Below are positions 1-7,680 of a DNA stretch of 40,320 nucleotides, piece by piece. Numbering within the stretch: the stretch's first letter is position 1; the number at the start of each line of letters is the position of its first letter. The translations under genes and the position numbers were made by a program. The DNA comes from an uncultured Gammaproteobacteria bacterium (lineage in GTDB: Bacteria > Pseudomonadota > Gammaproteobacteria > Pseudomonadales > Ketobacteraceae): NCBI GenBank assembly GCA_913063495.1, contig CAJXXT010000024.1, positions 1 to 40,320 of the forward strand, in the 5' to 3' direction. The notes beneath the pieces are model-generated. The model was not told the origin of the DNA. It saw only the letters and a list, made by a program, of their open reading frames with translations, and made no database searches.

Positions 1-1
1 C

Positions 2-370
2 TACAACATGTTTAATCTAGGGGCAGGCTTAAAACATGGTTCTATTGTTGATTACCCTTTATCGCAAATGACGTTACAGGTTGTGTCTCGTCTAGATCGA
101 ATTCCGCTCGAGGTAGGTCAATTCTTACGAGAAGACTTATTTGTGAAGTTGAATATGTTATATCGTGAAGTGGAAAAGAATACTCGCGAAGTGCCTAGAG
201 AAAAAATGTACAAATTCTCTCCTCGTGAAGAGAGGATTCTCGATACCAAACTTGCTTCAATTCGTGATGAGGTGACTAAGAAGGGCGGATATAACAAGAG
301 CATGATGAAGCTGCAGAAGAAGATTCGTTGCAAGATCGATAAGCAACGACAGGAGTGCAAAAAGAAGTAG
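2..370 (+). CDS. C-terminal part of an unknown, strongly basic protein (probably cut by the window edge)
   Basis: The reading frame is open to the first base of the window, so the ATG at 8 may be internal and the gene may begin outside. The visible 120 residues start with a fairly hydrophobic stretch (LGAGLKHGSIVDYPLSQMTL) and end in a long, highly charged, probably helical tail rich in Lys, Arg and Glu (residues 45-120, ending QECKKK). No signal peptide, membrane segment or catalytic motif is visible and I do not recognise the family. It ends 183 bp before aceA on the same strand, but aceA has its own leader, so co-transcription is not implied. Coding is likely because of the length and even codon use; function is unknown. 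Confidence 0.55.
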   Translation, partial: YNMFNLGAGLKHGSIVDYPLSQMTLQVVSRLDRIPLEVGQFLREDLFVKLNMLYREVEKNTREVPREKMYKFSPREERILDTKLASIRDEVTKKGGYNKSMMKLQKKIRCKIDKQRQECKKK

Positions 371-407
371 TTTTCAGTATTACCTTCAATAACGAGTGGG
401 CATTCAG

Positions 408-551
408 CAAATAAATAACAGGTATACATGTTATTAATTTCAATTATGGTGCGAATCTATCTAATATACGCATCGTAGCAAAAAGGTTTGGTGCATTGAG
501 ACACGCTACGAGATTAGCACTAGCCCCCACTCACATTATTGAAGGATTGAC
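408..551 (+). promoter_or_regulatory. aceA leader with a palindrome and candidate -10 box
   Basis: The leader of aceA holds an inverted repeat AATAACA (414-420) and TGTTATT (429-435) with an 8-base spacer, the geometry of a dimeric regulator site. A -10-like TAATAT follows at 462-467; no good -35 was found. Further down, CGTAGC (474-479) can pair with GCTACG (505-510). The ribosome binding site GAAGGA lies at 541-546, seven bases before the ATG. Isocitrate lyase genes are usually controlled by carbon source; which regulator acts here cannot be read from the sequence. Confidence 0.35.
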
Positions 552-553
552 AC

Positions 554-2137
554 ATGTCAGCTTATCAAGACGATATCAAAACCGCATCTGCAGTAATCGA
601 CGCTGCTGGTAGCCCTTGGGAAACAATCAGCCCAGAATCTGTAGCTCGCATGCGCGCTCAGAACAAATTCAAAACTGGTCTAGAAGTAGCTCAGTACACA
701 GCAGACATCATGAATGCTGACATGGCTGCTTTCGACGCTGACAAGACTAAGTACACTCAGTCTTTAGGTTGCTGGCACGGTTTCGTTGGTCAGCAGAAGT
801 TGATCGCGATTAAGAAGCACTTCGGTACTACTGAACGTAAATACCTATACCTTTCTGGTTGGATGGTTGCTGCTCTACGTTCTGAGTTCGGTCCTCTTCC
901 TGACCAATCTATGCACGAAAAGACGACTGTTGCTGCATTGGTTAAAGAATTGTACACATTCCTACGTCAAGCTGACGCTCGTGAACTAGGCGGTCTTTTC
1001 CGTGAACTAGACGCAGCTGCTGCTGGCGATAAAGCTGCTGTTCAAGCTAAGATCGACGCTCACCAGACTCACATCGTACCTATCATTGCTGATATCGATG
1101 CTGGTTTTGGTAACGCTGAAGCGACTTACTTAATGGCTAAGCAAATGATCGAAGCTGGTGCTTGTGCACTACAGATCGAAAACCAAGTTGCTGATGAAAA
1201 GCAATGTGGTCACCAAGACGGTAAAGTTACTGTTCCTCACGCTGACTTCCATTCTAAGATTCGTGCATTACGTTATGCTTTCTTGGAACTTGGTATCGAC
1301 AACGGTATTATCGTTTCACGTACTGACTCTGAAGGTGCTGGCCTTACTAAAGAGATCGCTGTTGTTAAAGAGCCTGGCGATCAAGGCGACCAATACAACG
1401 CATTCCTAGACGTTGAAGAAATTGACGTAGCTGACATGGCTGAAGGCGATGTATGCTTCAACCGTGACGGTAAACTAGTTCGTCCTAAGCGTTTACCTTC
1501 TGGTCTATACCAATTCCGTAAAGGTACTGGTGAAGAGCGTTGTGTATTTGACAGTATCGAAGCTCTTAAAGCAGGTGCTGACCTTCTTTGGATCGAAACT
1601 GCAACGCCAAACGTTCAAGATATCGCTGATATGATGAACGAAGTACGTAAAGAGATTCCTGATGCGAAGCTAGTTTACAACAACTCGCCTTCTTTCAACT
1701 GGACGCTAAACTTCCGTCAACAAGCGTTTGACGCGATGGTTGAAGCTGGTGAAGACGTTTCTTCTTACGACCGTGCTGCCCTAATGAGCGCTGAATATGA
1801 TGAATCTGAATTGTCTGCACGTGCTGATGAGAAGATCCGTACATTCCAATCTGATACAGCTCGTGAAGCGAACATCTTCCACCACTTGATCACTCTACCG
1901 ACTTACCACACAGCAGCGTTGTCTACTGACAACTTGGCTAAAGAGTACTTTGGTGAAGCAGGTATGCTAGGCTACGTAGCTGGCGTACAGCGTAAAGAGA
2001 TCCGTCAAGGTATCGCATGTGTTAAGCATCAGAACATGTCTGGTTCAGACATGGGCGACGACCACAAAGAATACTTTGCTGGTGAGAACGCACTTAAAGC
2101 TGGTGGTGCAAACAACACATCTAACCAATTCTCTTAA
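554..2137 (+). CDS. aceA: Isocitrate lyase, long form
   Basis: Cleaves isocitrate to glyoxylate and succinate, the first step of the glyoxylate shunt needed for growth on acetate and fatty acids; cytoplasmic. At 527 residues it matches the long isocitrate lyases of Pseudomonas and relatives rather than the roughly 430-residue E. coli type. Visible signatures are SGWMVAA (residues 101-107), the metal-site region IADIDAGFGN (179-188) and the active-site loop EKQCGHQDGK with catalytic Cys218. Codon use is strongly biased, unlike the neighbours, which suggests high expression. The start is fixed by GAAGGA seven bases upstream, and two hairpins follow the stop, so it is probably a single-gene transcript. 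No malate synthase gene is in the window. Confidence 0.96.
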   Translation: MSAYQDDIKTASAVIDAAGSPWETISPESVARMRAQNKFKTGLEVAQYTADIMNADMAAFDADKTKYTQSLGCWHGFVGQQKLIAIKKHFGTTERKYLYLSGWMVAALRSEFGPLPDQSMHEKTTVAALVKELYTFLRQADARELGGLFRELDAAAAGDKAAVQAKIDAHQTHIVPIIADIDAGFGNAEATYLMAKQMIEAGACALQIENQVADEKQCGHQDGKVTVPHADFHSKIRALRYAFLELGIDNGIIVSRTDSEGAGLTKEIAVVKEPGDQGDQYNAFLDVEEIDVADMAEGDVCFNRDGKLVRPKRLPSGLYQFRKGTGEERCVFDSIEALKAGADLLWIETATPNVQDIADMMNEVRKEIPDAKLVYNNSPSFNWTLNFRQQAFDAMVEAGEDVSSYDRAALMSAEYDESELSARADEKIRTFQSDTAREANIFHHLITLPTYHTAALSTDNLAKEYFGEAGMLGYVAGVQRKEIRQGIACVKHQNMSGSDMGDDHKEYFAGENALKAGGANNTSNQFS

Positions 2138-2154
2138 TTTGAGATTGGCTAGTT

Positions 2155-2223
2155 AAGCTTTTTCATTAAAAGCTTAGAGTATTACAAAAGGCGACTTTCT
2201 TCATTGAATGTCGCCTTTTGTTT
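2155..2223 (+). terminator. Double hairpin terminator after aceA
   Basis: Two hairpins follow the aceA stop. The first pairs AAGCTTTT (2155-2162) with AAAAGCTT (2168-2175). The second is an 11-bp perfect stem, CAAAAGGCGAC (2185-2195) with GTCGCCTTTTG (2210-2220), 14-base loop, ending in a T-rich stretch. The second has the form of a Rho-independent terminator. Confidence 0.8.
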
Positions 2224-2243
2224 AACTGATAAACCATAGGTGA

Positions 2244-2813
2244 ATGATGATGAGTGATATTCCAAACTATCTACAAGATGCGACAGACCTGTTAACAAAA
2301 GACGGTTTTGCAACAGGCGATGTTTGGTACCACGGAACGTCTTCTTCCTTAGCAAGCTCCATTACGTCTAATGGCCTTAAACGTTCTGGCGATAAGGCGA
2401 TGAAGCAAGCGGCAAAAAGCACGATGGCAACAATTGGCAATAGCTATACTGAATCTATCGAACCGGTATTTTTAACTCAGAGCAAAGAGCTTGCTTACTA
2501 CTGGGCGGAGCAGACGGTTAGAGAGCGAAGTGTTCGTTTCGAGAATGAAGAAAGCCCTGTCGTTTTTGCAGTGACGTTACCCGAGGAACAAAATGCAAAA
2601 GTTCGCCCTGATGTGGGTGCTGCTAGCTTGTTAATGGTTAAAGAAGGTGAGGCTTACATGGCTCATGTCGCTAAAATCTACCAGGATTGCGGGGCTGGTG
2701 TACCTGATATTGATTTGATGAAGGCCGATCGTTTAGAGTATTTGAATAAGCTTGGAATGGCTTATATAGACAAAGACATCGACGCAGAGTTGGTTTCACT
2801 CGTTTCTAGGTAA
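2244..2813 (+). CDS. Hypothetical protein, possibly with an ADP-ribosyltransferase-like fold
   Basis: 189 residues, no signal peptide or membrane segment. The order of motifs recalls small ADP-ribosyltransferase-like enzymes: YHGTSSSLASSITSNGLKRS (residues 29-48; Tyr-His-Gly-Thr followed by an amphipathic helix and a Gly-Leu turn), then EPVFLTQSKELAYYWAEQTV (about 72-91), where a strand runs into a helix beginning with Ala-Tyr-Tyr. In such families a His, a Tyr and a late Glu/Gln form the active site; the His and Tyr can be proposed, the third residue is not obvious. Three consecutive ATG codons (2244, 2247, 2250) follow the AGGTG at 2238-2242, and the second or third has the better spacing. 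It stands alone between the aceA terminator and the cyclase gene. The fold assignment is my inference; otherwise unknown. Confidence 0.6.
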   Translation: MMMSDIPNYLQDATDLLTKDGFATGDVWYHGTSSSLASSITSNGLKRSGDKAMKQAAKSTMATIGNSYTESIEPVFLTQSKELAYYWAEQTVRERSVRFENEESPVVFAVTLPEEQNAKVRPDVGAASLLMVKEGEAYMAHVAKIYQDCGAGVPDIDLMKADRLEYLNKLGMAYIDKDIDAELVSLVSR

Positions 2814-2925
2814 GTATTGGAGCCTTTGGGTGATCGAATAAACAGCAAGTTTCCTTTTTTCTCCTATACTGAGGGTATCTTCCGACTTATTTTTGTCGGT
2901 ACATTTCCCAACGCGCTGTTTAATA

Positions 2926-4992
2926 ATGCATCACCCCAAGCTAGTACTTTTTCTTTGTTTGTTGCTCATACCTTTTTACGCAGTTGCTAAAAGCGATATT
3001 TTACTGTCTCAGTGCAGCGATCACTGTGGCCTGCCCTTCCCGCTTCAAGTGTATGAGGATATCGAAAATACCGTTCAATACTCCAACCTACATAAAAACC
3101 CGTTATTTAAAGACGTATTTGACAAAAAACCAAACTACGGGCCTTCAAACTCCGATTTTTGGATTCGTTTTTCGATTCATAATGATACTCCTAGCGACAA
3201 AATAATTTGGCTAGAATTAAACCCTTACGTTATCGATGCCACGCTTTTTTCTTCTTCTGTTGTATCCAACAATCACACTCATACAACGGCCAACGAGATC
3301 GAGACTCAAGTAACAGGGGCGAGTTACTCACTGCACGAGCGTGAGATTAAACACGTCAAACCAATATTACGACTCTCAATTAAAGCAAATCAAGAGAAAA
3401 CCTATTATTTGCGTTTTCGATCCATCGTATCGGTAATGGACTTCACCTTTTGGAATGTGGAGCGATTTGCAGAAACAGAAAGCACCAATCAATACCTCTT
3501 TGGCATGTGGTACGGGTTAATGCTTGTCATGATCATTTACAACCTGTTCCTGTTTACATCTATCAAAGATAAAAGCTACTTGTACTACTGCTTGTATTTG
3601 ATTGGCATAGTTCTTAACCAAATGGGAATCTCGGGACACGCCCTTTACATTGCCCCCTCACAAACGGCCTCACTATTCACAGAGACGTTTGGAATTTTTT
3701 ACGCATTTTGGGCCATTCAATTCGTAAAATCATTCTTACATACACACAAAAACCCAAATGCAAACTTGTTACTAAACACACTCGCTGCGGCATTAATAAT
3801 TCCGCTTTATTTCCTTTTAAGTGCAAATCACAAACTCTGCATTGTATCGATGAATGTCATCGGAATTGTCATTGTCATGTCCGTGGCAACCATTGGCATA
3901 CAATCTTTTAGAAAAGGATTTAAACCTGCCCGTTTCTTTGTTTTGGCGTGGAGCTTTCTACTTGTCGGTGTATTGATTTTTATTGTAAGAGGGCTTGGAT
4001 ACATACCAAGTAACCTTATCACCGAAAACAGTGCTCGTATTGGTGCAGCTATTGAGGTAATTTTACTTTCTATCGCATTAGCGGATCGAATCAATCAATT
4101 CAAACGCGAAAGGCAACATGAAATTGAATTAAGGCTATTGGCGCTAGAAAAAGTTGAAAAGATGCACGAGGTATTTGAAAAATTCGTGCCTCACCAATTT
4201 CTCGAGTTGCTCCATAAAGATGACCTACTGTCACTCACGCCTGGTGATCATATACAACGAACCATGACCATTCTATTTTCAGATATTCGAGCCTTTACTG
4301 AGCTATCTGAATCAATGACACCTACTGAGAACTTTAAATTCATCAATTCTTATCTCAGCAGAATGGAACCCCACATCCAACAAAACAATGGTTTTATCGA
4401 CAAATTCATTGGGGATGCCATCATGGCTTTATTTGATGAATCCCCCGATGATGCCGTTAACTCGGGTATATCGATGATAAAGTCACTGAGCACCTATAAC
4501 GAACATCGAGCATCCAGTGGCTACCGCCCTCTGAGCATAGGTATTGGCATCAATACCGGAAAGCTGATCCTTGGAACTGTCGGCGACAACACCCGCATGG
4601 ATAGTACAGTAATTAGTGACGCCGTTAACCTAGCATCAAGAATCGAAGGGCTGTGTAAAACCTACGGTGTTTCTTTACTCATTAGTCACGAAACCTATGT
4701 ATCACTAAACAACCCCGCGCAATTTAATTGTCGATTAATTGATATCGTTAAAACAAAAGGAAAACAGCAAGAAACGATTATCTATGAGGTGATTGATGCG
4801 GATAACAATGAATCCGCAGCGTTAAAAAATGCTTCATTGGAGGAATTTGATAGCGCTATATCTTACTTCCAAGCAAAAAAGTTTGAGAAAGCCTTACAGA
4901 TATTTAACAAGATAATAGTGCTTCACCCTGAAGATAACCCCGCAATTGTTTACGCCACTCGATGCCAAGAAGAAATTAAAGGTACCCGTTAA
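2926..4992 (+). CDS. 7TM receptor-type class III adenylate cyclase
   Basis: A membrane receptor that probably converts ATP to cAMP. Residues 1-22 are a signal peptide; about 25-180 form a periplasmic 7TMR-DISM extracellular domain; 190-390 hold seven membrane helices; 445-620 are a class III cyclase domain; the last 50 residues resemble one or two TPR units (YFQAKKFEKALQIF). Catalytic residues are present: metal-binding Asp453 (FSDIRAFT) and Asp497 (GDAIMALF), and transition-state Asn568 and Arg572 (DAVNLASR). The base-selecting positions are Lys493 and Thr561, the pair typical of bacterial adenylate rather than guanylate cyclases. I prefer the ATG at 2926 to the in-frame TTG at 2893 because it puts the signal peptide at the terminus. 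The stop shares TTAA with the converging diguanylate cyclase gene. The ligand is unknown. Confidence 0.88.
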   Translation: MHHPKLVLFLCLLLIPFYAVAKSDILLSQCSDHCGLPFPLQVYEDIENTVQYSNLHKNPLFKDVFDKKPNYGPSNSDFWIRFSIHNDTPSDKIIWLELNPYVIDATLFSSSVVSNNHTHTTANEIETQVTGASYSLHEREIKHVKPILRLSIKANQEKTYYLRFRSIVSVMDFTFWNVERFAETESTNQYLFGMWYGLMLVMIIYNLFLFTSIKDKSYLYYCLYLIGIVLNQMGISGHALYIAPSQTASLFTETFGIFYAFWAIQFVKSFLHTHKNPNANLLLNTLAAALIIPLYFLLSANHKLCIVSMNVIGIVIVMSVATIGIQSFRKGFKPARFFVLAWSFLLVGVLIFIVRGLGYIPSNLITENSARIGAAIEVILLSIALADRINQFKRERQHEIELRLLALEKVEKMHEVFEKFVPHQFLELLHKDDLLSLTPGDHIQRTMTILFSDIRAFTELSESMTPTENFKFINSYLSRMEPHIQQNNGFIDKFIGDAIMALFDESPDDAVNSGISMIKSLSTYNEHRASSGYRPLSIGIGINTGKLILGTVGDNTRMDSTVISDAVNLASRIEGLCKTYGVSLLISHETYVSLNNPAQFNCRLIDIVKTKGKQQETIIYEVIDADNNESAALKNASLEEFDSAISYFQAKKFEKALQIFNKIIVLHPEDNPAIVYATRCQEEIKGTR

Positions 4993-5681
4993 TCTTCATC
5001 TCCACCACCAAACATACCGAACAATGCATCTTTTTCCTCAACCGAAATTTGCGCTTCATGATTAATATCTTCTGGTGCAACATGACACACCTGATTCCGC
5101 CCTTGATTCTTGGCTTGATATAAGTACGCATCAACACGACTAATTAACGACTCTGGGCTATCGTTCTGTTGATCTGTATAAATATCAACCCCAAAACTCG
5201 CTGTCGGATTGATAACACCACCCTCCACCTCGACCGGAGAATTCTCTAACGCATCGCGAATTCTTTCAGCGACAAATGACGCGTCAATAAGCCCCGTATT
5301 CGGTAAAACAACAATAAACTCTTCCCCACCATAACGACAAGCTACATCAAGCTTACGAACCATCTGCTTAACGATTGATGATGTCTTTATCAGCACTTTA
5401 TTCCCCGACTCATGCCCCCAGGTATCATTCACCTGTTTGAAATGATCAAGGTCAAACATTATCACACCCGTAAAACGTCCCGTACGACGAGTTCGCTCCA
5501 TTTCCAAAGATAGCGTCTCTAGCAAATAACGTTGATTATATAAACCCGTAAGGTTATCGGTTCGAATAAGTTCAGACAGCGTAGAGACTTCACCCGTTAA
5601 ATGGTTGAGCTCATCGATAACCTTGCAAGAGGACTCTCCTACGGGGCACGTCAAAATTTTCTGGTTTGTCATATCATTCAT
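4989..5681 (-). CDS. Diguanylate cyclase (GGDEF domain)
   Basis: Makes c-di-GMP from two GTP; no membrane segment, so cytoplasmic. A short N-terminal part with two Cys (CPVGESSC, 12-19) and a coiled-coil-like helix leads into a GGDEF domain from about residue 40 (DNLTGLYNQRYL) to 205. The active-site motif is GGEEF (118-122), and RKLD (109-112) is a product-inhibition I-site exactly five residues before it, so an active, feedback-inhibited enzyme is expected. A 25-residue acidic tail (ending GMFGGGDED) follows. The stop overlaps that of the convergent adenylate cyclase by two bases in the shared TTAA. The start Met has no clear ribosome binding site; the Met at residue 4 is an alternative. 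Confidence 0.9.
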   Translation of the reverse strand: MNDMTNQKILTCPVGESSCKVIDELNHLTGEVSTLSELIRTDNLTGLYNQRYLLETLSLEMERTRRTGRFTGVIMFDLDHFKQVNDTWGHESGNKVLIKTSSIVKQMVRKLDVACRYGGEEFIVVLPNTGLIDASFVAERIRDALENSPVEVEGGVINPTASFGVDIYTDQQNDSPESLISRVDAYLYQAKNQGRNQVCHVAPEDINHEAQISVEEKDALFGMFGGGDED

Positions 5682-5912
5682 GTGGTAAAAGGATTATTCC
5701 TTAATCAACAAGTAGTTACACAGGCTTAATTCACTAATACTAGTACATTTTTGTAAGATACGCTTAACAAAGCTTGATCTTGATAATTTCGTCAGAAATG
5801 GCCGTTTTAGCCCACTTGGTGTACATTCCGCCCCTTTTTTATCCTCTAGGTAACCCGTAGACTAGGATCAAGAAATCATTCCCCCGCTAACATTACAATC
5901 GAGGAACATTCC

Positions 5913-6581
5913 ATGGCAACGATGGACTTACGTGTAGAAGACGGCATTCACATTCTTACCTTAACCAATGGTGACAATGACAACACCTTCACACTTGATG
6001 TATTAAAGGAATACCTTGCAGCTTTTGATGAAATTGAGAACTACAAAGGCAACACCGCGCTTGTAGTAACCTGTGAACATGAAAAAACCTGGTCAAACGG
6101 CATTAACCTTCCATGGATGACCGCACTTAAGGGAGACGATTTTAAGGAATTCGTTGATACACTTGAAGAAGTCTTCTATCGCTTGGCAATGCTTGATGTG
6201 CCGACAATTGGCTGTATTAACGGAAATTGTTATGCGGGTGGAGCTATCCTTGCAACTGCATTTGATTTTCGCGTGATGCGAGATGATCGCGGCCGCTTCT
6301 GCTATCCTGAAGTGAACATTAAAATTCCTTTCACTGACATGATGATTGACGTTATTGAGTTGCTACCGAACAAACACGCCCTAAAACATATGGCACTCAC
6401 GGGTGTAGCAAAAACTGGCAAGGAGTGTTTAGACGACAATATCGTTGACGCGCTATTCCCAATGGAATCGCTACAGGCAGGAGCCTTAGGATATGCCAAA
6501 GAACTCGCAAAAAAAGACCGTTCCACATACACCACAATAAAACGGTCGCTGCGTAAAAATATTGCAAAACACCGAGCATAA
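5913..6581 (+). CDS. Enoyl-CoA hydratase/isomerase (crotonase) family protein
   Basis: A single-domain crotonase of 222 residues acting on acyl-CoA thioesters in the cytoplasm, most likely as an enoyl-CoA hydratase or delta3-delta2-enoyl-CoA isomerase in fatty-acid oxidation. The two oxyanion-hole segments are visible: SNGINL (61-66) and NGNCYAGG (103-110), followed by FDFRVMRDD and the strand YPEVNIKIPF (131-140). The protein is shorter than standard hydratases (about 255-265), closer to the small isomerase subgroup. GAGGAA at 5901-5906 sets the start. The tesB-like gene begins 43 bp downstream on the same strand, so the two are probably one operon. Hydratase versus isomerase cannot be settled from the sequence alone. 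Confidence 0.88.
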   Translation: MATMDLRVEDGIHILTLTNGDNDNTFTLDVLKEYLAAFDEIENYKGNTALVVTCEHEKTWSNGINLPWMTALKGDDFKEFVDTLEEVFYRLAMLDVPTIGCINGNCYAGGAILATAFDFRVMRDDRGRFCYPEVNIKIPFTDMMIDVIELLPNKHALKHMALTGVAKTGKECLDDNIVDALFPMESLQAGALGYAKELAKKDRSTYTTIKRSLRKNIAKHRA

Positions 6582-6624
6582 TTAACAATTAATTCACGTA
6601 AAAATGTACAAGAGGTAAGCATGA

Positions 6625-7500
6625 ATGAGTGATGTGTTAGAGCAGTTAGTTCGCCTTTTATCCTTAGAAAAAATCGAAACCGACAAATTTCTTGGTCAAT
6701 GCCAAGATTTAGGGTTTAAACAACTTTTCGGAGGTCAATTATTAGCGCAATCACTGATGGCAGCAAGCCTAACGGCAGAAGGCTTTAACAGTCACTCACT
6801 ACATGGGTATTTTCTCCAGCCTGGAGATACGGAAACCCCCATTGAATTTAATGTTGATCGTATTCGAGAAGGCAAAAGTTTTGCAACAAGAAGAGTTGTC
6901 GCTCTGCAGAACAATATCGAGATATTTACTGCAAACGTTTCATTTCACGCCGATGAAGATGGTTACGAACATCAGCTAGAAATCCCCGAAGTTAAGCCGC
7001 CAGAAGAACTTCGCTCTGAACTAGAAATCAGGCGTAAGTTCGCAGATTTTATTCCAGAAAAATTACGGGATAAATTTACCCAAGATACTCCGATTGAAAT
7101 ACGACCGGTAAAACCTTTCAACTACATTAAACCCGAAAAACTAAGCCCACAAAAAGATATATGGATGAAGGCGGTTGACGCGTTACCGGATAAACAGATA
7201 TTACATCGATGCCTTTTGGCTTACTCGTCAGACTTCGGTCTATTGGGGACATCCCTCAACCCTCATGCCGTTCATGGCATGATGCCTGGCATTCAACTCG
7301 CCAGCTTAGATCACGCAATTTGGTTCCACCATGACGTTAAAATGGATGATTGGCTGTTGTACTCAATGGATAGCCCTTCAGCATCTCACGGGTTGGGATT
7401 TAACAGAGGGAGTGTATTTTCTAAAGATGGGAAACTTATCGCATCAGTGGCACAAGAAGCGCTGATTCGGGATAAAAATACATTTAAACGAAAAACATAA
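6625..7500 (+). CDS. tesB: Acyl-CoA thioesterase II (TesB family)
   Basis: Hydrolyses acyl-CoA to free fatty acid and CoA in the cytoplasm. The 291 residues fit the double-hotdog TesB architecture (usual length about 286): first hotdog about 10-115 with FGGQLLAQSL and LQPGDTETPIEFNVDRIREG, second about 160-285. The expected catalytic triad region can be followed: Asp203 in YSSDFGLL, the Ser/Thr region near SLDHAIWFH (227-235), and Gln277 in SVAQEAL. AGAGG at 6611-6615 lies nine bases before the chosen ATG; an out-of-frame ATG sits at 6621. It follows the crotonase closely, so the pair probably acts on the same acyl-CoA pool. It converges on the aldehyde dehydrogenase gene across a 20-bp hairpin. 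Confidence 0.92.
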   Translation: MSDVLEQLVRLLSLEKIETDKFLGQCQDLGFKQLFGGQLLAQSLMAASLTAEGFNSHSLHGYFLQPGDTETPIEFNVDRIREGKSFATRRVVALQNNIEIFTANVSFHADEDGYEHQLEIPEVKPPEELRSELEIRRKFADFIPEKLRDKFTQDTPIEIRPVKPFNYIKPEKLSPQKDIWMKAVDALPDKQILHRCLLAYSSDFGLLGTSLNPHAVHGMMPGIQLASLDHAIWFHHDVKMDDWLLYSMDSPSASHGLGFNRGSVFSKDGKLIASVAQEALIRDKNTFKRKT

Positions 7501-7534
7501 CCGCACGTTATATCCGCAATTTATCATAAGAACC

Positions 7535-7581
7535 GAAGCAGCCGATTAACACGACCTTAGATCGTGTTAATCGGCTGCTTC
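7535..7581. terminator. Perfect 20-bp hairpin between convergent genes
   Basis: Arms 7535-7554 and 7562-7581 are exact inverted repeats of 20 bases with a 7-base loop (CCTTAGA). It sits between tesB (plus) and the aldehyde dehydrogenase gene (minus), the place for a bidirectional terminator, although neither side has a proper T-run. It may instead act as an mRNA 3'-end stabiliser. Confidence 0.65.
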
Positions 7582-7605
7582 TAATGTGTTAGTTATCCAA
7601 CACAT

Positions 7606-7680
7606 ATCATCTAACGCTCTATCATCTAACGCTCTATCATCTAACGCTCTATCATCCAATCCTCTATCATCCAACAATAA
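7606..7680. repeat. Five tandem 15-bp units at the end of the aldehyde dehydrogenase gene
   Basis: Units start at 7606, 7621, 7636, 7651 and 7666. The first three are identical (ATCATCTAACGCTCT), the fourth differs at two positions and the fifth runs into the 3' end of the aldehyde dehydrogenase reading frame. Read on the minus strand, the unit begins at the natural TGA and carries TGA-TAG in frame each time. Confidence 0.93.

Noticed and set aside
1158..1409. Second frame inside aceA
   Set aside because: Lies wholly within the strongly conserved isocitrate lyase gene; the codon bias belongs to aceA.
2882..2899. CCGAC...GTCGG stem before the cyclase gene
   Set aside because: Only five base pairs with an 8-base loop; too weak to call a terminator.
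2893..2925. TTG upstream start of the 7TM cyclase
   Set aside because: It would place 11 polar residues before the signal peptide; the ATG at 2926 gives a normal signal peptide.
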